Source: JANQEA01 sp964466035
GTDB lineage: Bacteria > Bipolaricaulota > Bipolaricaulia > UBA7950 > UBA9294
Length of the DNA: 48,450 nucleotides
Direction: 5' to 3'
Assembly: GCA_964466035.1 (NCBI GenBank)
Contig: CAYXLR010000016.1
Coordinates: 1-48,450 of the forward strand
Under the pieces are notes generated by a model. It had not been told where the DNA came from, ran no database searches, and worked only from the letters and a program-made list of their open reading frames with translations. Within the stretch, counting starts at the first letter, position 1. Every line of letters begins with the position of its first letter. A program made the position numbers and the translations under genes. Positions 33,890-41,502 of this stretch are shown piece by piece.

Positions 33890-35539
33890 GCTGACGGGAC
33901 ACCGCGCGTCGTGGACGCCGTGGATCATCAGCAGCTTCGCCTTCAGGTTCCCCGCGAAGTGGATCGCGCTCCGATCGCGCCAAAGCTCCTCGTTCTCCGC
34001 GGGATCGCCCATCATCATCCGCAAGATGTACTGGAAGTCGGGCGTGCTTTCGTTGTACATCGACAGCAGATCGGTGATGCCGACCCACGCGACGCCGGCC
34101 TTCCACAGCTCGGGCGCCTTGGTCAGCGCCGTGTACGTCATGTAGCCGCCGTACGATCCTCCGAACGCCGCGATCCGCCCGGGATCGGCCTTCCCCTCGC
34201 GCGTGAGATACTCGACGCCGGCGATGACGTCCTGCAGGTCGCCGCCGCCCCAGTCCATGGTATTGAGATCCGTGAACGCCCTGCCGTAGCCGGTGCTGCC
34301 GCGGAAGTTCGGCTGGAGGACGGCGAAGCCCCTCGAGACCAGGTACTGCACGATGTCGAAGAAGGCGAGCCATCGCTGCCCCCACGGTCCGCCGTGGATG
34401 TCGACGACCGCGGGCGGCCGATCGCCGCCGGTGTCGCGCGGTTCGTACAGGATCGCCGGGACGCTCAGCCCGTCCGACGACTCGTAGTGAATGTAGCTCG
34501 GCTCGACGAACTCGCTCGGATCGATCGTCCCGTAGTCGATCGGAGTGAGAGAGCGGGGATTCCCTTCGCCGACGGGCACGAGGAGAAGCTCGCCTTTCCG
34601 GGTCGGCGTCGATCGGTCGATCACCGCGGTCGTGCCGCCGTGCGCGAACCCGGCCCAGTACGTGAATCCCAGGGCGTCGATCAACGGACGGTCTCGACCG
34701 GTTTCGATCTCGGTGACGACGGGCGCGATGCTCGCGCCTCGATTCCGCAGCGAGAGGAGGAGCCGACCGTCCTTCGAGACGTCGGTCGCCTTCTCCTCGA
34801 CCCCTTCCATCCCGAGCCACCGGACGTCGCCGCTCTGCACGTCGACGATCGCCGGGCGGTTGACGCCGGAAGCGTCGGAGGTGATCACGATGCGCTCGCC
34901 GTCCGGCAGCCACGCGAGCGGGAGATCTCGGGATCCTTCGCTCCCGCGGAAGATCCGCCGGACTTCCTCGCCTTCCGCGTCGACGACGTAGACGTCCACG
35001 TTCTTCAGGTCCTCGGACTCGTTGGTCGAGAGGAGGAGCGACTTCCCATCGGGGCTCCATTGGCCTGACGAGAAGACGGACGCGTCGAAGTCCGTCAGCC
35101 GGACGACGTCGAGCGACTCGACATCGAGCTTGTACAGGTTCTGCTGTCCGCCCCGCGTCGAGAGGAACGAAAGCCACCGGTCGTCCGGAGAGAATTCGAG
35201 TGCGATCTCCCTCGCGGCGGGGGTGTTCGTCAGCCGCGGGGCGTCGCCGGACGCGACGTCGATCCACCAGATGTCGTTCTTCTCGTTCCCATCGACGTCC
35301 TTGCCGAAGACGAGTTTCGTTCCGGCCCGATTCCAGACGATACCGGTCCGGACCGCACGCGGGAGCTCGCCGTGCGTGACTTGCGCCGGCTTTCCGTCCG
35401 GCAAATCGGCGACGTACAGCTCCATCCGGCCGGTGGTGTCCCAGTAGAACGCGACGCGCCGGCCGTCGTGGGACACCCGTGGGAAAACGGCGGTGGGCAG
35501 TGAAAGAAGCTTCTCCAGCTCGATCGTCGTCTTCGACAT
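33887..35539 (-). CDS. Prolyl oligopeptidase-family (S9) peptidase, stopped before its catalytic His
   Basis: A 550-residue product. Residues 1-340 form a beta-propeller (repeats such as FSPDDRWLSFLSTRGG and WSPDGKSLLLST); residues 350-550 are the alpha/beta-hydrolase domain with catalytic Ser462 (GGSYGGY), oxyanion HGGPWG and Asp544 (MIHGVHDARCPVS). The ORF ends at TAG right after PVS, before the His of the triad, which lies in frame downstream. Without readthrough the enzyme should be inactive. These enzymes cut short peptides, usually in the cytoplasm; no signal peptide is seen. ATG 35539 follows AAGGAG, and the gene lies 19 bp after the membrane protein gene, so the two are probably one operon. 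Confidence 0.92.
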   Translation of the reverse strand: MSKTTIELEKLLSLPTAVFPRVSHDGRRVAFYWDTTGRMELYVADLPDGKPAQVTHGELPRAVRTGIVWNRAGTKLVFGKDVDGNEKNDIWWIDVASGDAPRLTNTPAAREIALEFSPDDRWLSFLSTRGGQQNLYKLDVESLDVVRLTDFDASVFSSGQWSPDGKSLLLSTNESEDLKNVDVYVVDAEGEEVRRIFRGSEGSRDLPLAWLPDGERIVITSDASGVNRPAIVDVQSGDVRWLGMEGVEEKATDVSKDGRLLLSLRNRGASIAPVVTEIETGRDRPLIDALGFTYWAGFAHGGTTAVIDRSTPTRKGELLLVPVGEGNPRSLTPIDYGTIDPSEFVEPSYIHYESSDGLSVPAILYEPRDTGGDRPPAVVDIHGGPWGQRWLAFFDIVQYLVSRGFAVLQPNFRGSTGYGRAFTDLNTMDWGGGDLQDVIAGVEYLTREGKADPGRIAAFGGSYGGYMTYTALTKAPELWKAGVAWVGITDLLSMYNESTPDFQYILRMMMGDPAENEELWRDRSAIHFAGNLKAKLLMIHGVHDARCPVS

Positions 35540-35558
35540 GCGGCTCCTTTCGGCCTCG

Positions 35559-36419
35559 TCAGATCAAGCGCTCACTGGCTTTCTTCAACTGTGTGGATCG
35601 CCGGGAACCGGGCAGCGCCCACGCGGCGAGGCCGATCACCGCCACGTCCACCGCCGCGTCGGCCGCCCAATCGGCGAGCGAAGCGCCGAGGACGTACGAC
35701 GGAGCGGTGAGCACGAGGCCCACCAGGACGCCCGCCAGCGCCCACTCGAACGGACGCCTCCGCACCACGCCGCCGGTCGCGTTCAGTGTGTAGAACGCGC
35801 CGACCAACAGCACCGGACGGAGCACGACACCGACGCCGAGCGCGGTCGGCCAGAGCGCGTTCGAGTCGAAGCTCATCCGCCCGGCCCACCGTGTGTAGGC
35901 GTGAAGTGCGTAGTGAAACAGGAGGAAGAGCGCGAGGCCGGCGATCGGGAGGTCGACCCGTCCGATCCGCTCGAACGCGGTCCTCGCGCGCGTCCGATCG
36001 AGAAGTCCCCAGACCCCCATGGCGAAGAAGTAGAAGAGGAGGTGCAGCGGGAGCCAGACCTCGTCGGGGAAGGACGCCCGCGCCGTCGTGTACACGGCGG
36101 CTCCCGCGAGAGCGCCGGAGAAGACGACGATCCGATACAGGTGCAGGCCGGCTCCCGTCGCCAGAAGGACCGGGAAGATCCAAGGGATCGAGCGACCTGT
36201 GCGCATGGCCGTCCAGAAGAGAATCAGGACGGCCCCGAGCCCGATCGCACCGATCAGCCGGAACTGCCAAGGCGACTCATGCCCGCGTGTCCACATGTCG
36301 ACGGCGGAGTCGCTCCACGCCTGAAGGCCAACGAGGACGCCGATGACGAGGACGAGCGTCGCAAGGAAGACGATGAGACTCGGCCGGCCGCACGCGGCTG
36401 CGAGGCGGTTCTCTGCCAC
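35559..36419 (-). CDS. Polytopic membrane protein, 286 aa, unknown function
   Basis: GTG 36419 is set by GAGGAGGGG just upstream. About seven or eight hydrophobic helices follow (SLIVFLATLVLVIGVLVGL, LIGAIGLGAVLILFWTAM, WIFPVLLATGAGLHLYRIVVF, LPLHLLFYFFAMGVWGLL and others). No enzyme motif is recognised. A promoter lies at 36479-36450. It precedes the S9 peptidase gene in the same direction. Confidence 0.7.
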   Translation of the reverse strand: MAENRLAAACGRPSLIVFLATLVLVIGVLVGLQAWSDSAVDMWTRGHESPWQFRLIGAIGLGAVLILFWTAMRTGRSIPWIFPVLLATGAGLHLYRIVVFSGALAGAAVYTTARASFPDEVWLPLHLLFYFFAMGVWGLLDRTRARTAFERIGRVDLPIAGLALFLLFHYALHAYTRWAGRMSFDSNALWPTALGVGVVLRPVLLVGAFYTLNATGGVVRRRPFEWALAGVLVGLVLTAPSYVLGASLADWAADAAVDVAVIGLAAWALPGSRRSTQLKKASERLI

Positions 36420-36449
36420 GACCCCTCCTCTATGCGCGTAGAGTCTACG

Positions 36450-36479
36450 ATCATACGAGGTCATGCACACTTCGGACAA
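36450..36479 (-). promoter_or_regulatory. Sigma70-like promoter TTGTCC-18-TATGAT
   Basis: TTGTCC (36479-36474) and TATGAT (36455-36450) on the minus strand, 18 bp apart, 31 bases before the membrane protein GTG. Confidence 0.6.
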
Positions 36480-36525
36480 ACCCTCCTCGATGCGCGGGCC
36501 ACGCGGCGGCTTGCCCTCGCCTCCG

Positions 36526-36554
36526 TTGCAGACCCTTCGGCGCACGGATAGAGT
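36526..36554 (+). promoter_or_regulatory. Sigma70-like promoter TTGCAG-17-TAGAGT
   Basis: Hexamers at 36526-36531 and 36549-36554, 17 bp apart, 19 bases before the dehydrogenase ATG. Confidence 0.55.
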
Positions 36555-36573
36555 CACCGCTCGAGGTGATCCG

Positions 36574-37632
36574 ATGAACATCGCGGTGATCGGAGCGTGC
36601 GGCGACGTCGGGCGGCAGATCGTCCAGCACATCGTCGTCGAGCGGTTGCTCGAATGCGATCAGCGCCTCGTTCTCGTCGGAAACGCCGACGGACCGAGCG
36701 CACGGAGCGCGTACGGCCTCGCGGCGGACCTGACCGACGCGTACGCGGAGATCTGCCCGACGATCGAGATCGTTCTCGATCCGTCGAAGATCCGCGCCGA
36801 CCTGATCATCGCCGCCGCCGGACGGACGCCTCGCCCGACGCTCGACGCGGCGCCGATGAGCCGAGACGGGCTCGCCGAAGCGAACGCCCCGATCTTCGAG
36901 CGGTACGCCCGGGCAATCGCCGAGCACGGGCACGGCCACGAGATCGTCCTCTGCGTTTCCAACCCCGTCGAGCTGGCCGTCGCCGTCTTCGCCAAGCATC
37001 TCGGACGGCGGCGCGTCATCGGAATGGGGGCGTTCCTCGATTCGCTCCGTTTTCGAAAGGAGATCGCCGTCGACCTCGGGATCCGGCGGCAGACGGTCCA
37101 CGCGTTCGTCGTCGGCGAGCACGGCACCCTCAGCGTGCCGCTCTGGAGCGGCGTTCACATCTTCGGCTACGACGCCGATCGGCTGTCCGGCGAGCTGGCG
37201 CGGATCCGCGGTCCGCGTCCGATCGGGGAGTTCCCGGACGTCGTCGCCGAGGCGCAGGCGGAGCTCGAGTCCCTGATTCGGCGCGGGGACGTCCGCGAAG
37301 CGTACGCCGCGATCGAGCGGTTCCCGCCGGACGTCCGCGTGGTCGTCCGGCCGTTCGTCACGCATTACAGCGGCGCGAAGACGGTCATCGGGACCGGGCA
37401 CGCCACGATGGAGTTCATCCGCACCATCACCCAGGGGGCCGACGCCCTCGTCTCCGGCCAGGTGGCGATCGAGGGCGAGGTCTACGGGATTCACGGCACG
37501 ATCGGCGTGCCGTTCGTCGTCGGGAACCGGGGCGTCGACCGGATCTTCGAGCTGCCGATGGACGACGCCGAGCGGCGGCTGCTCGTCGACAGCGCCCACC
37601 GGGTTCAAGCGAAGATCGCTCCGTACGTGTAG
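36574..37632 (+). CDS. Malate/lactate dehydrogenase-family protein, unusual form
   Basis: A 352-residue protein, about 40 longer than typical. The nucleotide loop is IGACGDVGRQI. Catalytic residues of the family are present: the His in VGEHGTLSVPLWS, the Asp/Arg pair in FLDSLRFRK, and SNPVELAV. The substrate loop contains APMSRDGLAEAN, whose Arg fits malate-type rather than lactate-type enzymes, but it carries extra residues (TPRPTLDA). The strand end that normally holds an acidic residue for NAD (LVLVGNADG) lacks it, which may alter cofactor use. Extra sequence of about 30-40 residues lies around IRGPRPIGEFPDVVAEAQAEL. It catalyses a 2-hydroxyacid/2-oxoacid redox step by family; the exact substrate is open. 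ATG 36574 is supported by GAGGTGAT. Confidence 0.82.
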   Translation: MNIAVIGACGDVGRQIVQHIVVERLLECDQRLVLVGNADGPSARSAYGLAADLTDAYAEICPTIEIVLDPSKIRADLIIAAAGRTPRPTLDAAPMSRDGLAEANAPIFERYARAIAEHGHGHEIVLCVSNPVELAVAVFAKHLGRRRVIGMGAFLDSLRFRKEIAVDLGIRRQTVHAFVVGEHGTLSVPLWSGVHIFGYDADRLSGELARIRGPRPIGEFPDVVAEAQAELESLIRRGDVREAYAAIERFPPDVRVVVRPFVTHYSGAKTVIGTGHATMEFIRTITQGADALVSGQVAIEGEVYGIHGTIGVPFVVGNRGVDRIFELPMDDAERRLLVDSAHRVQAKIAPYV

Positions 37633-37655
37633 AGCGCCGGCCGTAGTTCAGTCGG

Positions 37656-38015
37656 CTACTTGTCAGCGTTCAGCGCCGCGTAGATCCCGTCGAGCGTCTT
37701 CCGATGGGCGGAGCCCGGCTTGGAGAAGGCCTCGATCTTGTCGCAGGGGTACTCGTCGCAGTGGGCGCATGTCTCGACGTGCCTCGGAACCGCGCAGAGC
37801 CGGATCGCGCACTCGTGGCAGTAGTCGATCTGTCGCCCGGTCGTCGACAGGCAGCCGTCGCACATCGAGTCGGCCGCGGTCGTCTCCACCCCGAACTGCT
37901 CCGAGGCTTGCTTTGCCATCCGTTCCAGCGCGTCGATGTCGTTCGCCTGTGTCGCCTTGTACGCGTCGCAGTCCGTGCAGATCAGCCCGCAGTAGGCAAT
38001 CATCCGATCGTCCAT
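37656..38015 (-). CDS. DUF3795-family cysteine-rich protein
   Basis: A 119-residue protein opening MIAYCGLICTDCDAYKAT, the DUF3795 signature, with further Cys pairs (CDGCLS, CHECAIRLC, CAHCDEYPCDKI) suited to binding zinc or an Fe-S cluster. The role of the family is unknown. ATG 38015 follows AAAGGGGAG. It converges on the dehydrogenase gene, and a promoter lies at 38077-38049. Confidence 0.88.
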   Translation of the reverse strand: MDDRMIAYCGLICTDCDAYKATQANDIDALERMAKQASEQFGVETTAADSMCDGCLSTTGRQIDYCHECAIRLCAVPRHVETCAHCDEYPCDKIEAFSKPGSAHRKTLDGIYAALNADK

Positions 38016-38048
38016 TCGTGCTCCCCTTTCTGTCTCGGTCGTCCGCTC

Positions 38049-38077
38049 AGGGTAGGGGGGAACGGGGCCTCGGACAA
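38049..38077 (-). promoter_or_regulatory. Sigma70-like promoter TTGTCC-17-TACCCT
   Basis: TTGTCC (38077-38072) and TACCCT (38054-38049), 17 bp apart on the minus strand, followed by a leader that ends CAGAAAGGGGA. The same arrangement precedes the SUMF1-type gene. Confidence 0.6.
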
Positions 38078-38144
38078 ACGAAAGGGTTCTCGATCGTCCC
38101 GCGTTCGACGCGGAATCCGACGCTCTACCGCGACGCTGGCTCGC

Positions 38145-39149
38145 CTACTCGTCCAGGGACAGCGCGATCCGAAATCCCATCCGCCTGCGGCCGTTGGGCC
38201 AGCCGTGGCGGCGCCCCGCAATCCGACAGGAGGACGCGTCGTAGTCCCACTGACCGCTGCGCACCACGCGGTACGAACCGGACGAGGGGCCCCGCGGGTC
38301 AAGCGCGGGCGATTCCATGTAGTAGTGCGCGGCCCAGAAGTCCCAGACCCACTCCCAGACGTTCCCCGCGGTGTTGTAGATCCCGTACCCGTTGGGCGCG
38401 AAGCTTCCGACCGGACTGGTGCCCGGATCCTCGCCGTCGTCGTAGTCCGGATGGTGGCCGCGCGTCGGACTGGTGTCGTAGCTGTAGTCGGGCTCGCTGT
38501 AGTAGTTCGCCCGAGCGTGCTGGATCGTGTCGGTGTCGCTCCACGGGAAGCGACGACCGACCGCGCCGCCGCGCGCCGCCTTCTCCCACTCCGCCTCCGT
38601 CGGCAGCCGATACCCGTTCGCCGACCAGTCGCAGCTCCAGTCGCTGAGGTCGTAACACGGCGTCCGCCCTTCCATCTCGCTGCGGAAGTTGCAGAAAGCG
38701 ACCGCGCCGTACCACGTCACCTCCACGCAGGGGTATCCCGAGCCCTTCGCCGGCTTCATCCCGAACGCTCGCCCGTTCCAGGTGATCCGGCACTGCGCTT
38801 CGCCCAGGTGCAGCAGCTTCTTCGGGTCTCCCGTGGCGTTCTGCACCGCCGAGTCCGATACTACGATCCTGTCGTGGTCGTAGGCCCACTGCAGGACCTC
38901 CACCATCTTGTCGTTGGTGACTTCGCAGCGCCCCATGTAGAAGGCGCTGACCGTCACCGTGTGCACGGGGGTCTCGTCGTAGCACCCTTCGTTGAAGCTG
39001 TCCCCCATCTCGAAGCTTCCCGCGGGGATCAGGGCGAACTCAGCGTCGAACGCGTCGCTTCCCCCAACGCCGCCTTGCACCCCGCTCGGGAAGCCCACCG
39101 CTCCGGAAACCAGAACCCCTACGACCAAGGCAACTCGAAGCCATCGCAC
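38145..39149 (-). CDS. Secreted SUMF1/formylglycine-generating enzyme-fold protein
   Basis: A 334-residue protein with a signal peptide (RWLRVALVVGVLVSGAVGF). The FGE fold is marked by FALIPAGSFEMGDS, ETPVHTVTVSAFYMGRCEVTN, YRLPTEAEWEKAARGG, NTAGNVWEWVWDFW and VVRSGQWDYDASSCRIAGRRH near the end. Formylglycine-generating enzymes use two Cys near that last motif; only one (in SSCRIAGR) is at the expected place here, so oxidase activity is doubtful and a binding or structural role is likely. No sulfatase is adjacent. The start GTG 39149 follows GGGGGA. Confidence 0.87.
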   Translation of the reverse strand: MRWLRVALVVGVLVSGAVGFPSGVQGGVGGSDAFDAEFALIPAGSFEMGDSFNEGCYDETPVHTVTVSAFYMGRCEVTNDKMVEVLQWAYDHDRIVVSDSAVQNATGDPKKLLHLGEAQCRITWNGRAFGMKPAKGSGYPCVEVTWYGAVAFCNFRSEMEGRTPCYDLSDWSCDWSANGYRLPTEAEWEKAARGGAVGRRFPWSDTDTIQHARANYYSEPDYSYDTSPTRGHHPDYDDGEDPGTSPVGSFAPNGYGIYNTAGNVWEWVWDFWAAHYYMESPALDPRGPSSGSYRVVRSGQWDYDASSCRIAGRRHGWPNGRRRMGFRIALSLDE

Positions 39150-39184
39150 CGCTGGGTCCCCCTTTCTGCCTGAGCACCAAGGCT

Positions 39185-39213
39185 AGGGTAGGGGGAGCCG
39201 ACTCCGAAGGCAA
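39185..39213 (-). promoter_or_regulatory. Sigma70-like promoter TTGCCT-17-TACCCT
   Basis: TTGCCT (39213-39208) and TACCCT (39190-39185), 17 bp apart on the minus strand, with a leader ending CAGAAAGGGGG before the SUMF1-type gene. Confidence 0.6.
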
Positions 39214-39287
39214 GCGGCCGTGACGTCGGCGGAAACCGCGCTGTTCGAGCCTTTCGCGGTTGTCGGTATGCGGGGCGGCCCTACGAC

Positions 39288-40067
39288 TCAGAAAGCGAAT
39301 TCGGTCAGGACCCCGAGGTGATCCGATGCGAACAGCCCCGTCTTCGGGTCCTTCTCGGTGAAGACCCGCTCGATGGTCGTGCCCGTGGCCGCGTTCATGA
39401 ACGCGGCGTTCGCCCACTGGTAGTCGATCCGCTTGTCGAGCGGCGCATCCTTCGCCGTCCGTTCGGTCGGATACGTCCCGCCGGCCTCTCCGTCGTGGAT
39501 CTCTTTCCAGAGATCGGTCCACCCGGCCTCGTCGATCTTGCTCCAGACGACGCTGTCCGGCGTGGCGTTCAGATCGCCGACCAACAGGGCCGGGCCGCCG
39601 ACGATGCTGTCCAGCGCCGCCAGCACCTCGGTCACGTTGCGCTTCTGCTGGGCCGCGTCGTCCGGCACGGCGAAGTGGTTGTTCGAGAGCCACAGGGGGT
39701 GCCCGTCGACGACGTACTTCGCCCATATCATGACGCGTCGATTCTGGTCGATGTCGTCCTTCCGCCACGTCAACTGCTGGTACAGCCAGTCGGCGGGAGC
39801 GGTCTTCGACAGGATCGACAGCCCCTCCCAGACGGCCTGGCTCGCGTAGCACATCGCCGGGATCGTGACCAACGAGGGATATCCCGAGCAGAGGGCCTGG
39901 ACCTGTTGCGCCATGTTCCGGCAGCACGGGTCGTCGTTCTGGCCGCGGACCTCCTGAAACGCGGCGGCGTCCGGCTCGAGGTCCGTGAGGACCTGCGCGA
40001 TGTACGGCAGGCGCTCGTCCCAGTGATCGTCGGTGTAGTTCCGGAGGTTGAACGTCAGGACCTTCAT
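39288..40067 (-). CDS. Endonuclease/exonuclease/phosphatase (EEP)-fold hydrolase
   Basis: A 259-residue protein with the EEP motif series: MKVLTFNLRNY, AAFQEVRG (metal-binding Glu), LLVGDLNATPDS (Asp/Asn), RIDYQW and the terminal SDHLGVLTEF (catalytic His). Members hydrolyse phosphodiesters in DNA, RNA or lipids, with magnesium. No signal peptide is seen. ATG 40067 follows GGAAGGAG. No partner gene suggests a particular substrate. Confidence 0.88.
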   Translation of the reverse strand: MKVLTFNLRNYTDDHWDERLPYIAQVLTDLEPDAAAFQEVRGQNDDPCCRNMAQQVQALCSGYPSLVTIPAMCYASQAVWEGLSILSKTAPADWLYQQLTWRKDDIDQNRRVMIWAKYVVDGHPLWLSNNHFAVPDDAAQQKRNVTEVLAALDSIVGGPALLVGDLNATPDSVVWSKIDEAGWTDLWKEIHDGEAGGTYPTERTAKDAPLDKRIDYQWANAAFMNAATGTTIERVFTEKDPKTGLFASDHLGVLTEFAF

Positions 40068-40402
40068 CTTGGCTCCTTCCGAACATGGTGTGAGCCCGCA
40101 GCCGCCCGCCGCAAGCTTGCCGCCAGGATGAGGAAACCCCCTCCTCTATGTCAAGTGACGGAGCGAACAGAGCATAGGTGACAGGCGCCGCGAGCCCGTC
40201 GGTTCGGCCTTTGAGTCGGTGACACGATGCAATCCGGCTCGATCCTATCGACACCGGTTGGCCACAGAGCTGTCACGAGGTCCCCCCGTCCGCGCGCGGC
40301 CCACGGTCGACCTCCGATCCTCTGTGACTTTCGGCGTTTGGGATGCGCCCCGAGGTCGTGCTACGCTGCACAGCACGCGAGATAGACAATCCGGAGGCCG
40401 GG
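40068..40402. other. 335-bp divergent intergenic region
   Basis: Lies between the EEP gene (minus) and the methyltransferase gene (plus). A TTGACA (minus strand, 40154-40149) is present but no good -10 box follows at 16-18 bp. A GCAAGCTTGC palindrome lies near 40111-40120. Nothing else recognisable was seen. Confidence 0.4.
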
Positions 40403-40912
40403 ATGACCGAGGCAAAGGGAGGCCGGGACCGCGCCGGCTGGATGACGCTGTATGTCGTGTTGGGCGTCGCGCTGGCGGTGCAGGTCGCGCTGCTGTTCCT
40501 GCTCCCGTCGGGCCGCGTCGGCGGGCTCGTGTTGTTCGGCTGGGCGGTGTTCGCGGTCTCGGCCGTGCTCGGCTGGCTTCCGATCTTGCTCTTTCGCCGT
40601 CACGGCGGCGTGGCCAAGAGGAGAAGCTACGTTCACACGACGCAGCTGGTGACCACCGGGCTGTACGCGGTGGTCCGCCACCCGCAGTTCCTCGCCGGCG
40701 ACTGCCTCGCCGTGGCGGTGATGTGCATCACGCAGCACTGGGGGACGCTGGTCGCGGGCGGGATCGCCATCGCGGTCAATCGCCTCACAATGATCAAGGC
40801 CGATCGCGATCTGGTGGCGAAGTTTGGCGAGCCGTACCGGGCGTACATGGCCCGCGTCCCGCGGGCGAGCCTGCTGCTTGGGCTGTGGCGCTGGATGCGC
40901 CGACCCCGGTAG
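40403..40912 (+). CDS. Isoprenylcysteine carboxyl methyltransferase-like membrane protein
   Basis: A 169-residue protein with about four helices. The C-terminal TTGLYAVVRHPQFLAGD and KFGEPYRAYMARVPR are the SAM-binding motifs of the ICMT/PEMT-like methyltransferase family (RHPxY and E-P-Y-xx-Y). The acceptor is unknown in bacteria of this kind. ATG 40403 follows GGAGG. A longer reading from 40343 has no start site. Confidence 0.82.
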   Translation: MTEAKGGRDRAGWMTLYVVLGVALAVQVALLFLLPSGRVGGLVLFGWAVFAVSAVLGWLPILLFRRHGGVAKRRSYVHTTQLVTTGLYAVVRHPQFLAGDCLAVAVMCITQHWGTLVAGGIAIAVNRLTMIKADRDLVAKFGEPYRAYMARVPRASLLLGLWRWMRRPR

Positions 40913-41022
40913 CCGGGGACCCGGCGTCGGTGTCATCGCCGTGCGGCCTCCTCTTGTCTCGACCTCTCCGGCTCGAACCCGGTCCGCGGACGGACTACAC
41001 TTTGCGCAGGGAGGTCGATGAC

Positions 41023-41451
41023 GTGAAGGTCGGCATCATCATCTGCGATCGGTACCGCTCGTGCGGCGGCGGCAAGTGCCTCCGCGCGATGCGCGAACGG
41101 GCGGGCGGATTCGCGCGCTATCCTGCGGGCGGTCCGCTGGAGATCGTCGGCTACTCGTCCTGCGGCGGCTGTCCGGGGGGGAACGTCGAGTACGTCCCGG
41201 AGGAGATGATCAGGAACGGCGCCGAGGCCATCCATCTGGCGACCGGCTTGGTCGTTGGCTACCCGCCGTGTCCGCGGCAGGCGTACTTCAAGGAGTACAT
41301 CGAATCGCGGTACGGGGTGCCGGTCGTCATCGGGACCCATCCGATTCCGCAGAAGTACTACGCCGTGCATAGAAAGCTCCCGTCGTGGGAGGGGATGAAG
41401 GACCGATCGGAGCTGCTGGCGACCGAGGAGGTCCGCCGGGCGTACGATTGA
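41023..41451 (+). CDS. CGGC-domain protein (putative metal-binding)
   Basis: A 142-residue protein. GIIICDRYRSCGGGKCLRAM at the start and VGYSSCGGCPGGNVEYVPEEM in the middle are the paired Cys blocks of the CGGC family, with GTHPIPQKYY near the end. It is predicted to bind a metal or Fe-S cluster; the function is unknown. GTG 41023 follows GGGAGG; an ATG at 41018 is out of frame. TACACT lies upstream at 40996-41001. Confidence 0.83.
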   Translation: MKVGIIICDRYRSCGGGKCLRAMRERAGGFARYPAGGPLEIVGYSSCGGCPGGNVEYVPEEMIRNGAEAIHLATGLVVGYPPCPRQAYFKEYIESRYGVPVVIGTHPIPQKYYAVHRKLPSWEGMKDRSELLATEEVRRAYD

Positions 41452-41502
41452 TCGCCGGTCCGCAGCGCGCCGTGCAGCGGACGGGTGGAATTCGGGGCCT
41501 CC

